The notes: a model not told the origin generated them from the sequence alone. A stretch of 64,000 nt of DNA from Shouchella sp047238345 (GCF_047238345.1 NZ_JBDFMQ010000001.1:2542001-2606000); one strand, 5' to 3'; positions 41,681 through 51,098 are shown, numbered from the stretch's first letter. Numbers and translations: made by a program.

Positions 41681-42604
41681 TTACTTTAAGTCCAACCAAT
41701 CCACTTCTTCTTTTGAAAGCCTTAATCCAGCCCCTCTCGCACAAGAGATCATTTCTTGTTGGTTTTGAGGACCAATAATAGCTGCTGTCGGGAACGACTG
41801 ATTGATGACATAGGCAAGAGCAATTTCAATGGTGGTCAGCCCTTTTTCCTTTGCTAAACGTGTTGCACGGTCATAGCGCTCCCAATTTTGATCGTTATAA
41901 AACACCCTTACAAGATCTTCATTGCTTCGATCTTCTCTCGAAAAGCGACCAGTAAAGAAACCTCTTGCTTGAGCTGACCAAGAAAAAACAGGTAGTTTCG
42001 TATCGCTGTGCCAATCCAGATCTGCCCCTGTTAAACTAAGGCAACCTGGCCAATACGGATCTTGTGCTTTAGCCAAGCTAAGATTAGGACTTGAAAAAGA
42101 AAAACCTTTTAACTGATGTTCAGCCGCATAGGCATTTGCCTCTGCAAGTCGCTCCACAGGCCAATTTGAACCTCCAAACGCTTCGATATACCCATCTTCC
42201 ACAAAACGATTGAGCCATTCAAGAATTGCGCCAACCGGAACTTTCGGATCGTCACGGTGAAGGGCATATAATTCTACTTTGTCCGTTTTTAAACGGTCCA
42301 AGCTTTCTTTTAACTGTTCAGTAAGATCGTACTGGTTAATGGTATGGCCCTTTTGATTTGGATGCCCACCTTTTGTCCACAAATTAATGTTAGAACGATT
42401 GCCTTTGTCAATCCAATTCCCAATTGCTTCTTCACTCTTTCCACCATTGTAAATATAGGCAGTATCAATCGTATTCCCATCAATACTAAGAAACTGATCA
42501 ATCATTTCGTCGACTCGGTTTTGCTCATCAGGCGAAAAATAGTCTGATCCCATAATTAACGATGATATCGGTTTTTGCACACCTTTAATTGAAATCGTTC
42601 TCAT
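41681..42604 (-). CDS. Aldo/keto reductase
   Basis: The 307-residue NADPH-dependent oxidoreductase has the (beta/alpha)8 pattern: the catalytic tyrosine and aspartate lie in GNTIDTAYIYNGGKSEEAIGNWI, the conserved Lys region in NINLWTKGGHP and the His in LYALHRDDP. The C-terminus has IGPQNQQEM for cofactor binding. It is directly joined to a Gfo/Idh/MocA gene (TAAATG), which suggests a shared role in sugar or polyol conversion; the substrate is unknown. Confidence 0.88.
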   Translation of the reverse strand: MRTISIKGVQKPISSLIMGSDYFSPDEQNRVDEMIDQFLSIDGNTIDTAYIYNGGKSEEAIGNWIDKGNRSNINLWTKGGHPNQKGHTINQYDLTEQLKESLDRLKTDKVELYALHRDDPKVPVGAILEWLNRFVEDGYIEAFGGSNWPVERLAEANAYAAEHQLKGFSFSSPNLSLAKAQDPYWPGCLSLTGADLDWHSDTKLPVFSWSAQARGFFTGRFSREDRSNEDLVRVFYNDQNWERYDRATRLAKEKGLTTIEIALAYVINQSFPTAAIIGPQNQQEMISCARGAGLRLSKEEVDWLDLK

Positions 42605-43600
42605 TTAATGGCCTCCTAAAGAAATTCGCGTTTGATTTTGGTGAGATTTCATACATGCATCAAGCAACTGTTGATTTTTTAACGAGTCTTCACTTGAAAA
42701 TAACGGCGCTTCTTCTTCCCATACAGCTCGTACAAATTGGTCCGCTTGTTTTGCATAGTGATTCGTATCATTCACTTCTTTATGGATAACTTCGTCTCCT
42801 TTAAAAAGATCATACCCCTCGCTCCCGCCTGTAAAAGCGTTTGCAATTTCAATCCTTCCATCAGTTCCTAAAATTTCGACCTCGTTTCGAAACGCTGACC
42901 ACATGCCACAATCAAACGTTAAAAACTTTCCATTTGAAAATTCAACAAGTCCTGCGGTAACCATATCCACATAATCATGGGTAGCTGGCGTAAAACTATG
43001 GGTTGTTACGGCATTCGGTTCTTCTCTAAAAATCATTCTTGCCAAACTTAACGGGTACACGCCGACATCAAATAAACTTCCGCCACCATTCTCTCGCTTC
43101 ATGCGGAAATTTTGATAATCCCCTGCATTATTAAACGAAAATGCTGCGCGAATGCCCCTCAGCTCGCCAATTTCCCCGTTTTTAATATCAGTCAAGATGT
43201 GTTGATAGCGCAATTGATGACGATACATAAAAGCCTCAATAAGAAGTACATTTGCCTCCTTACACGCTCTCATCATGTCCTCTACTTCTTTTGCATCTAA
43301 TGCTAAAGGCTTTTCACATAATATGTGTTTCTTAGCTGCCGCTGCTTTTTTTACCCATTCCATATGTAAATGATTCGGTAAAGGAATATAAACCGCGTCA
43401 ATTTCCGGATCGGCAAGCAAGGCCTCATAAGATCCATATGCGTTTGGAATTGAAAAAGATGTTGCGACTTCTTCCGCTGCTGCCTGCGTGCGACTTGCAA
43501 TTCCGTGAAGTTCTCCTAATGATGATTCTATGATACCTGGTATAACCGACTTCTTCGCGATCGTGGCTGTACCTAGAACACCCCATTTTAATGTTTTCAT
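42605..43600 (-). CDS. Gfo/Idh/MocA-family oxidoreductase
   Basis: The 331-residue enzyme has the N-terminal Rossmann fold (WGVLGTATIAKKSVIPGI) and the motif HILCEKPLALDAKEVEDMM with the family Glu-Lys-Pro, then the C-terminal domain with GGGSLFDVGVYPLSLARM. It probably oxidises or reduces a sugar with NAD(P). The ATG at 43600 follows GGAGGG; the nine-codon extension is not needed. First of a two-gene unit with the aldo/keto reductase. Confidence 0.9.
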   Translation of the reverse strand: MKTLKWGVLGTATIAKKSVIPGIIESSLGELHGIASRTQAAAEEVATSFSIPNAYGSYEALLADPEIDAVYIPLPNHLHMEWVKKAAAAKKHILCEKPLALDAKEVEDMMRACKEANVLLIEAFMYRHQLRYQHILTDIKNGEIGELRGIRAAFSFNNAGDYQNFRMKRENGGGSLFDVGVYPLSLARMIFREEPNAVTTHSFTPATHDYVDMVTAGLVEFSNGKFLTFDCGMWSAFRNEVEILGTDGRIEIANAFTGGSEGYDLFKGDEVIHKEVNDTNHYAKQADQFVRAVWEEEAPLFSSEDSLKNQQLLDACMKSHQNQTRISLGGH

Positions 43601-43693
43601 CTTATCCCTCCAATACATGTTCTCCACCTATGCTAGCATAAAAACAACATAAAATCCTAAACATTCTGCTTATTACATGTATGTGAATAAACG

Positions 43694-43736
43694 AAAAACC
43701 GACTTTCGCATGATTATAAGCTGAAAGTCGGTTTTT
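43694..43736 (-). terminator. Terminator after thrS
   Basis: A perfect 14-bp stem (AAAAACCGACTTTC with GAAAGTCGGTTTTT) surrounds a 15-base loop. Confidence 0.9.
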
Positions 43737-43747
43737 GCGCATTTCAT

Positions 43748-45676
43748 TTATTTACGTGCTTCAGTTTGAATCATCTCGACAAATTGATCTAGGGATGTTG
43801 ATGTTGATTCATTTTCCCCATATTTTCGGATGTTGACTGCATTTGCTTCAACTTCTTTATCGCCTAATACGAGCATATAAGGGATTTTCTGCATTTGTGA
43901 TTCACGAATTTTGTAGCCAAGTTTTTCGTCACGATCATCAATCTCAACCCGCACTCCAGCTGCTTGTAACGTTTCTTGAACATGTTTCGTGTAATCCAAA
44001 TGAGCCTCGTTTGAAACAGGAATGAGTTGCACTTGCACAGGTGCTAGCCAAGTTGGTAAAGCCCCTTTGTATTCTTCAAGCAGAAACGCAACAAAGCGTT
44101 CCATTGTGGACACAACCCCGCGGTGAACCACGACTGGACGATGTTGCTTCCCATCTTCTCCCACATATGTTAAGTCAAAACGCTCAGGTAGCAAGAAGTC
44201 GAGCTGAACGGTCGAAAGTGTTTCTTCCTTGCCTAGCGCCGTTTTAACTTGCACATCTAATTTCGGACCGTAAAATGCCGCTTCTCCAATGGCTTCATAA
44301 TAATCTGCACCCAGTGTGTCCATCGCTTCTTTTAACATTGATTGTGCTTTATTCCACATCTCATCATCATCGAAATACTTTTCCTTATCCTCTGGATCAC
44401 GATAAGACAAACGGAACGAATAATTTTCAAGACCAAAATCTTTATATACCTCTTGGACAAGACGTACAACACGCACAAACTCATCTTTAATTTGATCTGG
44501 ACGACAGAAAATGTGGGCATCGTTTAATGTCATACCTCTTACACGCTGTAACCCAGAGACCGCACCTGACATTTCATAACGATGCATCATGCCTAATTCT
44601 GCGATACGGAGAGGCAGTTGACGATAACTGCGCATGTCTTGTTTATAAATCATCATGTGATGCGGGCAATTCATCGGACGTAATACGAGCGTTTCATTAT
44701 CCATCTCCATCGGTGGAAACATATCGTCGCTGTAGTGCTCCCAATGTCCTGACGTTTTATAAAGTTCTGAAGAACCAAGTATTGGCGTGTAGACGTGCTG
44801 ATAGCCAAGGCGTTCTTCTTTATCGACAATATAACGTTCAATAATTCGACGAATGGTTGCCCCTTTCGGTAACCACATCGGTAAACCTTGTCCAACTTTT
44901 TGCGATAACGCAAAAATCCCAAGTTCTTTTCCTAATTTGCGGTGGTCGCGCTCTTTTGCTTCTTCTAACATGTGCAAGTGTGCTTTTAAATCTTCTTTGT
45001 TAAAGAACGCTGTGCCATAAATTCGCTGTAGCATTTTATTTTTCGAATCTCCACGCCAGTATGCACCAGCAGTAGAAAGCAATTTAAATTCTTTCACTTT
45101 ATTTGTAGACGGAATATGAATTCCTCTACATAAGTCAAAAAATTCCCCTTGCTTATAAATGGTTACATCCTCATTTTCAGGAATCGCTTTAATTAACTCT
45201 AGCTTATAAGGATCATGTATTTCTTTAAAACGAGCAATCGCTTCATTACGACTTACCACTTCTCGTACAATCTCGAGATTCTCAGCAACAATTTTTTTCA
45301 TCTCTTTTTCAATTTTAGGCAAGTCTTCAGCTGTAATTGATTCATCCGCATCAATATCGTAATAAAAGCCACCTTCAATGACTGGACCGACGCCTAGTTT
45401 TACATTTGGAAAAAGTCGCTTAACGGCTTGAGCCATTAAGTGGGCCGTACTGTGACGCATAATTTCTAGCGCATCATCAGATGGAGGCGTCACAATTTCA
45501 ATATCACCGCTATGAGGGAGCGGTGTTTTTAAATCAATTAATTCACCGTTAATCTTTCCTGCTAACGCTTTTTTCTTTAACCCTGGACTTATCGAAGCCG
45601 CAATATCTTCTGTTGATGTTCCTTCTGGAAACGACTTTTTCGCTCCATCGGGGAATACAAACTCCATGTCTGCCAT
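43748..45676 (-). CDS. thrS: Threonine-tRNA ligase
   Basis: The 642-residue enzyme has the N-terminal TGS domain (1-62), the editing domain with HSTAHLMAQAVKRLFP and YYDIDADE (65-235), the class II catalytic core with motif 2 MMHRYEMSGAVSGLQRVRGMTLNDAHIFC, the zinc ligands in MNCPHHMMIYK and the later histidine, and motif 3 HRGVVSTMERFVAFLLEEY, then the anticodon-binding domain. A T-box leader with a Thr specifier precedes it. Confidence 0.97.
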   Translation of the reverse strand: MADMEFVFPDGAKKSFPEGTSTEDIAASISPGLKKKALAGKINGELIDLKTPLPHSGDIEIVTPPSDDALEIMRHSTAHLMAQAVKRLFPNVKLGVGPVIEGGFYYDIDADESITAEDLPKIEKEMKKIVAENLEIVREVVSRNEAIARFKEIHDPYKLELIKAIPENEDVTIYKQGEFFDLCRGIHIPSTNKVKEFKLLSTAGAYWRGDSKNKMLQRIYGTAFFNKEDLKAHLHMLEEAKERDHRKLGKELGIFALSQKVGQGLPMWLPKGATIRRIIERYIVDKEERLGYQHVYTPILGSSELYKTSGHWEHYSDDMFPPMEMDNETLVLRPMNCPHHMMIYKQDMRSYRQLPLRIAELGMMHRYEMSGAVSGLQRVRGMTLNDAHIFCRPDQIKDEFVRVVRLVQEVYKDFGLENYSFRLSYRDPEDKEKYFDDDEMWNKAQSMLKEAMDTLGADYYEAIGEAAFYGPKLDVQVKTALGKEETLSTVQLDFLLPERFDLTYVGEDGKQHRPVVVHRGVVSTMERFVAFLLEEYKGALPTWLAPVQVQLIPVSNEAHLDYTKHVQETLQAAGVRVEIDDRDEKLGYKIRESQMQKIPYMLVLGDKEVEANAVNIRKYGENESTSTSLDQFVEMIQTEARK

Positions 45677-45714
45677 GTCGGTTCAACCTTCCTCTTTTTC
45701 AGTTTTTTTCAAAT

Positions 45715-45950
45715 AAAAAACACTCGTTCCTTAAACAAAAGGGACGAGTGTGGTTTCGTGGTTCCACCCTATTAAAATACTCTACATACAAATAACGGTT
45801 GCGGGCCGGCTTCAACTACTTTATTCATTGAAGCAGTTCAAAGGTGGTAATGACTCAACATTGCTTAGGGGCTTCCAGCCTAGACCCCATTCTCTAGTGA
45901 ACAAACATTTGAGTAATCTTGTCCTTATCGTGACTTTTTCTTGTACTTTT
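45715..45950 (-). promoter_or_regulatory. T-box riboswitch of thrS (Thr)
   Basis: The T-box GGGTGGAACCACG is at 45757-45769 (minus strand), followed by a terminator: CACTCGTTCC (45721-45730) pairs with GGGACGAGTG (45741-45750), with a T run after it. The candidate specifier is ACC at 45846-45848, followed by A, which reads threonine. GGCTGGAAGCC gives the Stem I apical hairpin. Confidence 0.9.
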
Positions 45951-45955
45951 TTCTT

Positions 45956-45985
45956 ATTATAACTAGATCATCCTTCCGATTGCAA
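45956..45985 (-). promoter_or_regulatory. Sigma-A promoter of thrS
   Basis: TTGCAA (45980-45985), 18 bases, TATAAT (45956-45961) on the minus strand. The -35 hexamer is the same as at pheST. Confidence 0.7.
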
Positions 45986-46007
45986 GTCTAATTTAGGTTT
46001 ATTCGTA

Positions 46008-46874
46008 CTAAACGTGATCGAGCGTTGTTGAAACATATCGTTCGAGCGGATAGATTTTCAAACGCTCTTGATAGATAGTTTGAATAAGCAAAATGGTGTG
46101 GTGGTCCGGTTGTTTTGTAAAAACGTAGATGTATTCAGGGGACATTTCAATTAGCGATAAAATCAGTTGTTCCATCTTCCCTACGAACGCATCATTTTCA
46201 AACGATTCCGTAATATAAAACTGGCACTCGTCTGCTGTTAACTCACGAAAATAGTCATCATAAATTCGAAACGTTTCATTATGTACTAAGTAAATAACAG
46301 ATCGCTTCGTCTTTTGAAACGCGACAGTTTGGCGAATCGCATCAACCGTAGTTTGATGTTCTTGCTCTGAGCAGTATTCATCAATCGCTAGCTCAATACA
46401 ATCCATTAAGAATTCCGTGTATTCTTTTATTCGAAAGGTCAGAAAAGCTTCATAATAAAGAGGCTCTTCAGACACCAGTTGTTGAAAAAACGCTTTGTAC
46501 AACGCTCTACAACGATTAGTTGCAAGCTGTTTACAAAGTAAGTCTTCCCGATCTCCATTCAATATGGATTGCGCAATGGCAACAATTTGTTTGCGCTCTT
46601 CTTCACACGACTTATAACTCTCACGTGCTACCTCAGTTAACCACCCTATTTCATACGTTGCCAATACATCTTCTGTTAACAAAGCCGCTAGAAAACATTG
46701 ATAGGACTCTGTGAGATCTGGATCTTTCTTTATAAAGGATAAAACCATCTTATTTTTTTCTTTCTGTTCAATCGTTGTCTCTAATCCAAGTTTATTTAAT
46801 TCTCCCATTGATTGAGCCATCTTCACATAAAGCCTTTGACGACTTTTTTCTTCTTTAACATAAATGGCAAGCAA
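46008..46874 (-). CDS. ytxC: Sporulation protein YtxC
   Basis: The 288-residue protein resembles YtxC, found next to thrS and the dnaI region in spore formers. The family pattern includes EYTEFLMDCIELAIDEY and HNETFRIYDDYFRELTADECQFYI. Its function in sporulation is not known. The start is a TTG after AGGGGGA. It precedes thrS on the same strand with the thrS promoter between them. Confidence 0.82.
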   Translation of the reverse strand: MLAIYVKEEKSRQRLYVKMAQSMGELNKLGLETTIEQKEKNKMVLSFIKKDPDLTESYQCFLAALLTEDVLATYEIGWLTEVARESYKSCEEERKQIVAIAQSILNGDREDLLCKQLATNRCRALYKAFFQQLVSEEPLYYEAFLTFRIKEYTEFLMDCIELAIDEYCSEQEHQTTVDAIRQTVAFQKTKRSVIYLVHNETFRIYDDYFRELTADECQFYITESFENDAFVGKMEQLILSLIEMSPEYIYVFTKQPDHHTILLIQTIYQERLKIYPLERYVSTTLDHV

Positions 46875-46965
46875 ACTTGAGTCCCCCTAACTATTCCAAC
46901 TACGTTTGCACGTATCCTTCACCTACTCTTAACTTATGTGAAATTAAACAAAACATGCCATTACA

Positions 46966-47001
46966 AAAAAATACTCTCAAGCGTGTACGCTCAAGAGTAT
47001 G
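46966..47001 (-). terminator. Terminator after mqnC
   Basis: ATACTCT (46972-46978) pairs with AGAGTAT (46995-47001) with an inner AGCGT/ACGCT stem, followed by a T run on the minus strand. Confidence 0.85.
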
Positions 47002-47013
47002 TTAAGAGGTTTA

Positions 47014-48126
47014 TTAATTTTGCATGACAAAATCTTTATCAACCTTTTCGTCCCCTTCAAAACGATGAAGGACGTCGTATTTCGTATTACGTTGAGCTGG
47101 AATTTTTCCTGCTTCACGTATTAGTTTTAACGTTAAGTTAGAATTTACTTTGTGAGTCGTGTTTGCTGCTGACACAACGTTTTCTTCCATCATTGTGCTT
47201 CCAAAATCATTGCACCCGAAGTGAAGCGATTTTTTTCCTACTTCCGGTCCCATGGTTACCCATGAAGATTGGAAATTCGCAATGTTATCAAGGAAAATTC
47301 GTGAAATCGCTACGTTCTTCAAATAATCTTCAGGCGTCAGTTTCTCCAAACGTTTTAACCCTGTATTTTCTGGCTGAAGCAACCAAGAAATAAATGCTGT
47401 AAAGCAGCCAGTTTCGTCTTGCGCATCGCGAACACGTTGTAAGTGAAGTGCTCGTTCTTCAAATGATTCACCAAACCCAATGACCATTGTTGCCGACCCA
47501 AACATGCCTACTTTTTTAGAAGCTTTCATTGCTTCAAGCCATTGATCCGCCGTCACTTTCAAACGACTCACGCGCATTCTCGTTTCTTCCGTTAAAATTT
47601 CCGCTCCTCCACCTGGCATAGAATCTAATCCAGCCTCGTGAAGTTCACGTAAAACATCCTCTACAGTCATGTCCATAACGTCGGCAATCTTCCAAATTTC
47701 AGCCGGTGAAAACGAGTGCATCCAAATGTTCGGAAACCGTTCTTTAATCCCTTTTAAAAGATCTGTATAGTAATCAAGTTTTAAGTTCGGGTTTGTACCA
47801 CCTTGCATCAAAATTTCTGTACCGCCAACATCTTCCGTTTCTTTGATCTTTTGAAAAATCACTTCATCATCAAGAACGTAGCCATCCTTATGATTTGGAG
47901 GACGATAGAACGCGCAAAATGAACAATATGTATCACAGAAATTTGTATAATTGACGTTTCGTCCAATAACAAATGTTGTGACAGGCTCAGGGTGCCATTG
48001 TTTCATAATTGTGTCAGCCGCTCGGCCTAGTTTATCTAAGTCATCACATTTATATAGTTCTACGGCGTCTGCCATAGATATGCGCTCACCATTTACTGCT
48101 CTTTCTAAAATCGCATCTACACTCAT
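47014..48126 (-). CDS. mqnC: Cyclic dehypoxanthinyl futalosine synthase (radical SAM)
   Basis: The 370-residue radical SAM enzyme carries the 4Fe-4S motif CDTYCSFCAFYR (C-x3-C-x2-C, near residue 65) and the MqnC-type sequence GGTEILMQGGTNPNLKLDYYTDLL and DSMPGGGAEILTEETR. It cyclises dehypoxanthine futalosine in the futalosine route to menaquinone. B. subtilis uses the classical Men route instead, so this points to another Bacillus lineage. MqnE/CofG-type relatives look similar, but the pattern fits MqnC best. ATG at 48126 after GGGGG. Confidence 0.88.
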   Translation of the reverse strand: MSVDAILERAVNGERISMADAVELYKCDDLDKLGRAADTIMKQWHPEPVTTFVIGRNVNYTNFCDTYCSFCAFYRPPNHKDGYVLDDEVIFQKIKETEDVGGTEILMQGGTNPNLKLDYYTDLLKGIKERFPNIWMHSFSPAEIWKIADVMDMTVEDVLRELHEAGLDSMPGGGAEILTEETRMRVSRLKVTADQWLEAMKASKKVGMFGSATMVIGFGESFEERALHLQRVRDAQDETGCFTAFISWLLQPENTGLKRLEKLTPEDYLKNVAISRIFLDNIANFQSSWVTMGPEVGKKSLHFGCNDFGSTMMEENVVSAANTTHKVNSNLTLKLIREAGKIPAQRNTKYDVLHRFEGDEKVDKDFVMQN

Positions 48127-48221
48127 CTCTTGTACCCCCAAGCACAAATAGTCTAGTAGTCTCTTTAATCGTATCATAGATAATCTTAAACTTCCAATTC
48201 AATCGGCTTCATGACAGGCAC

Positions 48222-48249
48222 AAATAAAGAAGGGATGCGCTCCCTTCTT
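48222..48249 (-). terminator. Terminator after dnaI
   Basis: A perfect 9-bp stem (AAGAAGGGA with TCCCTTCTT) with loop TGCGC overlaps the dnaI stop codon; the T run after it is short. Confidence 0.7.
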
Positions 48250-49174
48250 AGCTACGCCGATTTCTTCCTTCCACTTCAACAAACGTTGTGTAATGCTTAA
48301 TTCGTTCCATGATTCGCTTTGCCTTCAACTCTTCTGTTCCACCTTTATCTGAGTAAGCAAGCTGTGTCTCTAATTCATCGTAATCATAATTTGATGTAAA
48401 AACCGTTGGCAGACGTTCTGACATACGGTATTGAAGAATCGGTCCTAATATTTCATCTCGCGTCCACGCTGTTGTTGTTTCTGCACCAATATCATCTAGC
48501 ATTAAAACAGGTGCTGTCCGAACGGCTTCAAGTTTTTCTTGAAAAGTACCGTCTCCAATCGCACCTTTCATCTCCCTGAAGAAATCAGGTGTGTAGATCA
48601 AAAAGCTTTTAACGCCATTTTCTTTTAAATCATTTGCAATAGCGCCTAAAAGATAAGATTTTCCAACACCAAATTTGCCGTATAAATACAGCCCTTCTCC
48701 ATGTTCTCCAGGTTGTGCTTGTGCCGCAAACTTAATTGCCGCTGTAATCGCTTTTGTTCGAGCCGCATCTTGATCAATGTGGTCAAATGTCGCTTCTAAC
48801 ACATCCTTGGGAATATAAAACGACTGGATTAGCTTTTGTTGCTTATTTTTTTCTTCGTCGTCGATTTTAAGTGGACACTTTGAATACGTGAGTTCTAGAC
48901 CGCCTCTTTCCACATAAACTGTAGGGCGATATCCTTGCATCATATTAGGACACTTATCTAAACCCGGACAAGCTTCACAGTTCTCTCGCTCTTTCTTAAA
49001 TTCATATAGCTTACTTAAGCCACGATCAATCATGTCTTCGGTAATTTCATGTTGTTCTCGTAAAAAGGATTGAACCGGTTTAGACGTTGTGACACGCCGC
49101 TTTTGCTCCGCAATTTGCTTTTGAAGTCGTCCATTTTTGTCCATTGAAGCAAACGCATTTTGTATGGAATCCAT
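48248..49174 (-). CDS. dnaI: Primosomal helicase loader DnaI
   Basis: The 308-residue AAA+ protein loads the replicative helicase DnaC onto DNA at origins and restart sites. The N-terminal zinc region has CEACPGLDKCPNM (near residues 67-79). The ATPase has Walker A LYGKFGVGKSYLLGAIA, Walker B VLMLDDIGAETTTAW and sensor 1 PTVFTSNY. Its ATG follows the dnaB stop with no gap (TAAATG). Confidence 0.95.
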   Translation of the reverse strand: MDSIQNAFASMDKNGRLQKQIAEQKRRVTTSKPVQSFLREQHEITEDMIDRGLSKLYEFKKERENCEACPGLDKCPNMMQGYRPTVYVERGGLELTYSKCPLKIDDEEKNKQQKLIQSFYIPKDVLEATFDHIDQDAARTKAITAAIKFAAQAQPGEHGEGLYLYGKFGVGKSYLLGAIANDLKENGVKSFLIYTPDFFREMKGAIGDGTFQEKLEAVRTAPVLMLDDIGAETTTAWTRDEILGPILQYRMSERLPTVFTSNYDYDELETQLAYSDKGGTEELKAKRIMERIKHYTTFVEVEGRNRRS

Positions 49175-50587
49175 TTAATACTCTCCCTTCTGCGCTCGGC
49201 GTCGATTACGTTCAGCCATTAGATCTGCAAGCTCTTGCGTATCAGCAGTGCCGCTCGCTTTTTCTTTCTGAGTGATTGTATCTTTTTTCATCTCTTGCTT
49301 TTTTTCATCATTTTTTTCTTGTACCAACCATTTTGGCAATTGATCTTGACGTTTGTTCCGTCTTCCAGAAGCCGCGTTTGCTTGGCCTTCTTTCTTCTTC
49401 TGCTTATCGGTTTTCACAAGATGAATCGCATCCGGCACAGTACCAATTTTTTTCCGCTTCCAATGACCTGCAATCTTTTGCATAAAAAGCTTGGACAATT
49501 TCATATCGTTTTGAAATAAATTGTAGTCAATTAAGACGTTAACAACACCAGGATTCAGCAAATAATCAACCATGAGTTCTTCAATAATCTTTAAATCTGG
49601 CGGCGAAACGACCGCTCCTTCTTGCCTTAATTCTAATAAAGTAAGAGGAGCGGTTTCTTCGTAAAATTTAACCACTCGTTCTTCTTCAGACTGGGGTTCG
49701 GCCTGAACCGTTCGCTTTGCTACAGGTTGGGTCTTTAAACCAAGCGCCGGTGCAACCGCACTACTCTCAAGTTTATACCAGTTCTGTACGGTCTTGCGAA
49801 GATTTTTCGCATCTAGCTCATCGTTTACGATGGATCGCTCCACAAGATTCGCCATTGTAAGGGGCTCAATTTGATAAACAAATGCCAGTTTTTCAATAAG
49901 CTGCAATCGCTCTTTTGACAGCACATCTTTTGGAACAACGTAGCTTGATAACGATTGTTTCATTAAATCATGATCAAATGTATGAAAGGATAATCCTTGC
50001 TTGTCTTTTCCTATAATAGCCAGATGGGCATGCTCTGCATCACCTTGTCGATTTCTTAAAGCTGGTTGCATCTCTGAGTGTTGGAACGATGCAAATACAT
50101 CGGAAAACGCCACTGTTACTTCTTCAAACGCGTCACTCTCTATTTGCTTTAAGCTAAATCGTTCTTTAATCCCTCGATACCCATTTTTCCCTAATTTATT
50201 GTAAAGAAACACACTTAGCACATCATCATTAAAAAATTGATGCGGCTTCATCGGTGGTTGGATCTCATAAATAAAGGCACGCTTTGAAGAAGATTTTCGT
50301 TGATACGTTCTCATTAAATCGATAGCTTCTAGTTTTTTTCGGGCTTCAAGCAAATCAGACATCGAGAGTCCGACCATTAAACTTAAATGTTGATGGGTAT
50401 GAAAATCACCCTCATAGACTCCGTTTGGCAATTGCGCAACAAGACTTTTAAAGAGACCAACGGCATCTGCTCCAATTAAAGGTTGATAAAGTAAGGTGAG
50501 CACATGGGCGTCCACCTCCGTAATAAAGTCCGCTAGCCTTATACAATAGGAGTCAACTGGTAAGACTTCTTTCCAGTGTCCAGACAC
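49175..50587 (-). CDS. dnaB: Primosome/initiation protein DnaB
   Basis: The 470-residue protein is the Gram-positive DnaB (not the helicase), which attaches the origin to the membrane and recruits DnaI and the helicase. It has an N-terminal winged-helix part (DVDAHVLTLLYQPLIGADAVGLFKSL) and the DnaD-like domain (RQEGAVVSPPDLKIIEELMVDYLLNPGVVNVLIDY), then a charged tail. GTG start after AGGAGG. Located between nrdR and dnaI as in B. subtilis. Confidence 0.93.
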   Translation of the reverse strand: MSGHWKEVLPVDSYCIRLADFITEVDAHVLTLLYQPLIGADAVGLFKSLVAQLPNGVYEGDFHTHQHLSLMVGLSMSDLLEARKKLEAIDLMRTYQRKSSSKRAFIYEIQPPMKPHQFFNDDVLSVFLYNKLGKNGYRGIKERFSLKQIESDAFEEVTVAFSDVFASFQHSEMQPALRNRQGDAEHAHLAIIGKDKQGLSFHTFDHDLMKQSLSSYVVPKDVLSKERLQLIEKLAFVYQIEPLTMANLVERSIVNDELDAKNLRKTVQNWYKLESSAVAPALGLKTQPVAKRTVQAEPQSEEERVVKFYEETAPLTLLELRQEGAVVSPPDLKIIEELMVDYLLNPGVVNVLIDYNLFQNDMKLSKLFMQKIAGHWKRKKIGTVPDAIHLVKTDKQKKKEGQANAASGRRNKRQDQLPKWLVQEKNDEKKQEMKKDTITQKEKASGTADTQELADLMAERNRRRAQKGEY

Positions 50588-50603
50588 ATTCTTTCCTCCT
50601 AGC

Positions 50604-50640
50604 GAAAAAAAGAGCTTAAGCGCAGCTTCGCTTTAGCTCC
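50604..50640 (-). terminator. Hairpin between nrdR and dnaB
   Basis: GAGCTTAAGCG (50612-50622) pairs with CGCTTTAGCTC (50629-50639) with one mismatch and is followed by seven T residues on the minus strand. It should attenuate nrdR transcription before dnaB. Confidence 0.75.
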
Positions 50641-50642
50641 TT

Positions 50643-51098
50643 TTATCCTTTGTTCATTAAATCTGTTAGTTCTTTAATAAAAACATTAATATCTTTAAAT
50701 TGCCTATAGACAGATGCAAATCTTACATAAGCAACATCATCGATTTCTGCCAAATACCCCATAACGAGTTCTCCAACATCTTCACTTTGAACTTCTTTCT
50801 TGCCGTCATCACGTAATTGTCTTTCTACGTTTACGACGATGTCTTCTAGTGTTTCAATTGGGACAGGACGTTTTTCACACGCGCGCACGAGTCCTCTAAG
50901 AATTTTTTCTTTACTAAACTCTTCACGCATCCCGTCTTTTTTTATGACAAGTAAAGGCGTCTCCTCAACCGTTTCAAAGGTTGTAAAACGCTGCATACAT
51001 TGCTCACATTCTCGTCTTCGTTTGATGGAGCGACTTTCGTCACTTGGTCTTGAATCTAGCACCCGTGTACCATTATGGTGACATTTGGGACAGCGCAT
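50643..51098 (-). CDS. nrdR: Ribonucleotide reductase repressor NrdR
   Basis: The 151-residue regulator has the zinc ribbon RCPKCHHNGTRVLDSRPS with a second pair in RRRECEQCMQRFTTFE, then the ATP-cone (LLVIKKDGMREEFSKEKILRGLVRACEKRP, about 49-139). It senses dATP/ATP and represses nrd genes. It is upstream of dnaB but separated by a hairpin. Confidence 0.96.
   Translation of the reverse strand: MRCPKCHHNGTRVLDSRPSDESRSIKRRRECEQCMQRFTTFETVEETPLLVIKKDGMREEFSKEKILRGLVRACEKRPVPIETLEDIVVNVERQLRDDGKKEVQSEDVGELVMGYLAEIDDVAYVRFASVYRQFKDINVFIKELTDLMNKG

Noticed and set aside
44275..44844. Several plus-strand frames within thrS
   Set aside because: Shadows of the threonine-tRNA ligase coding sequence.
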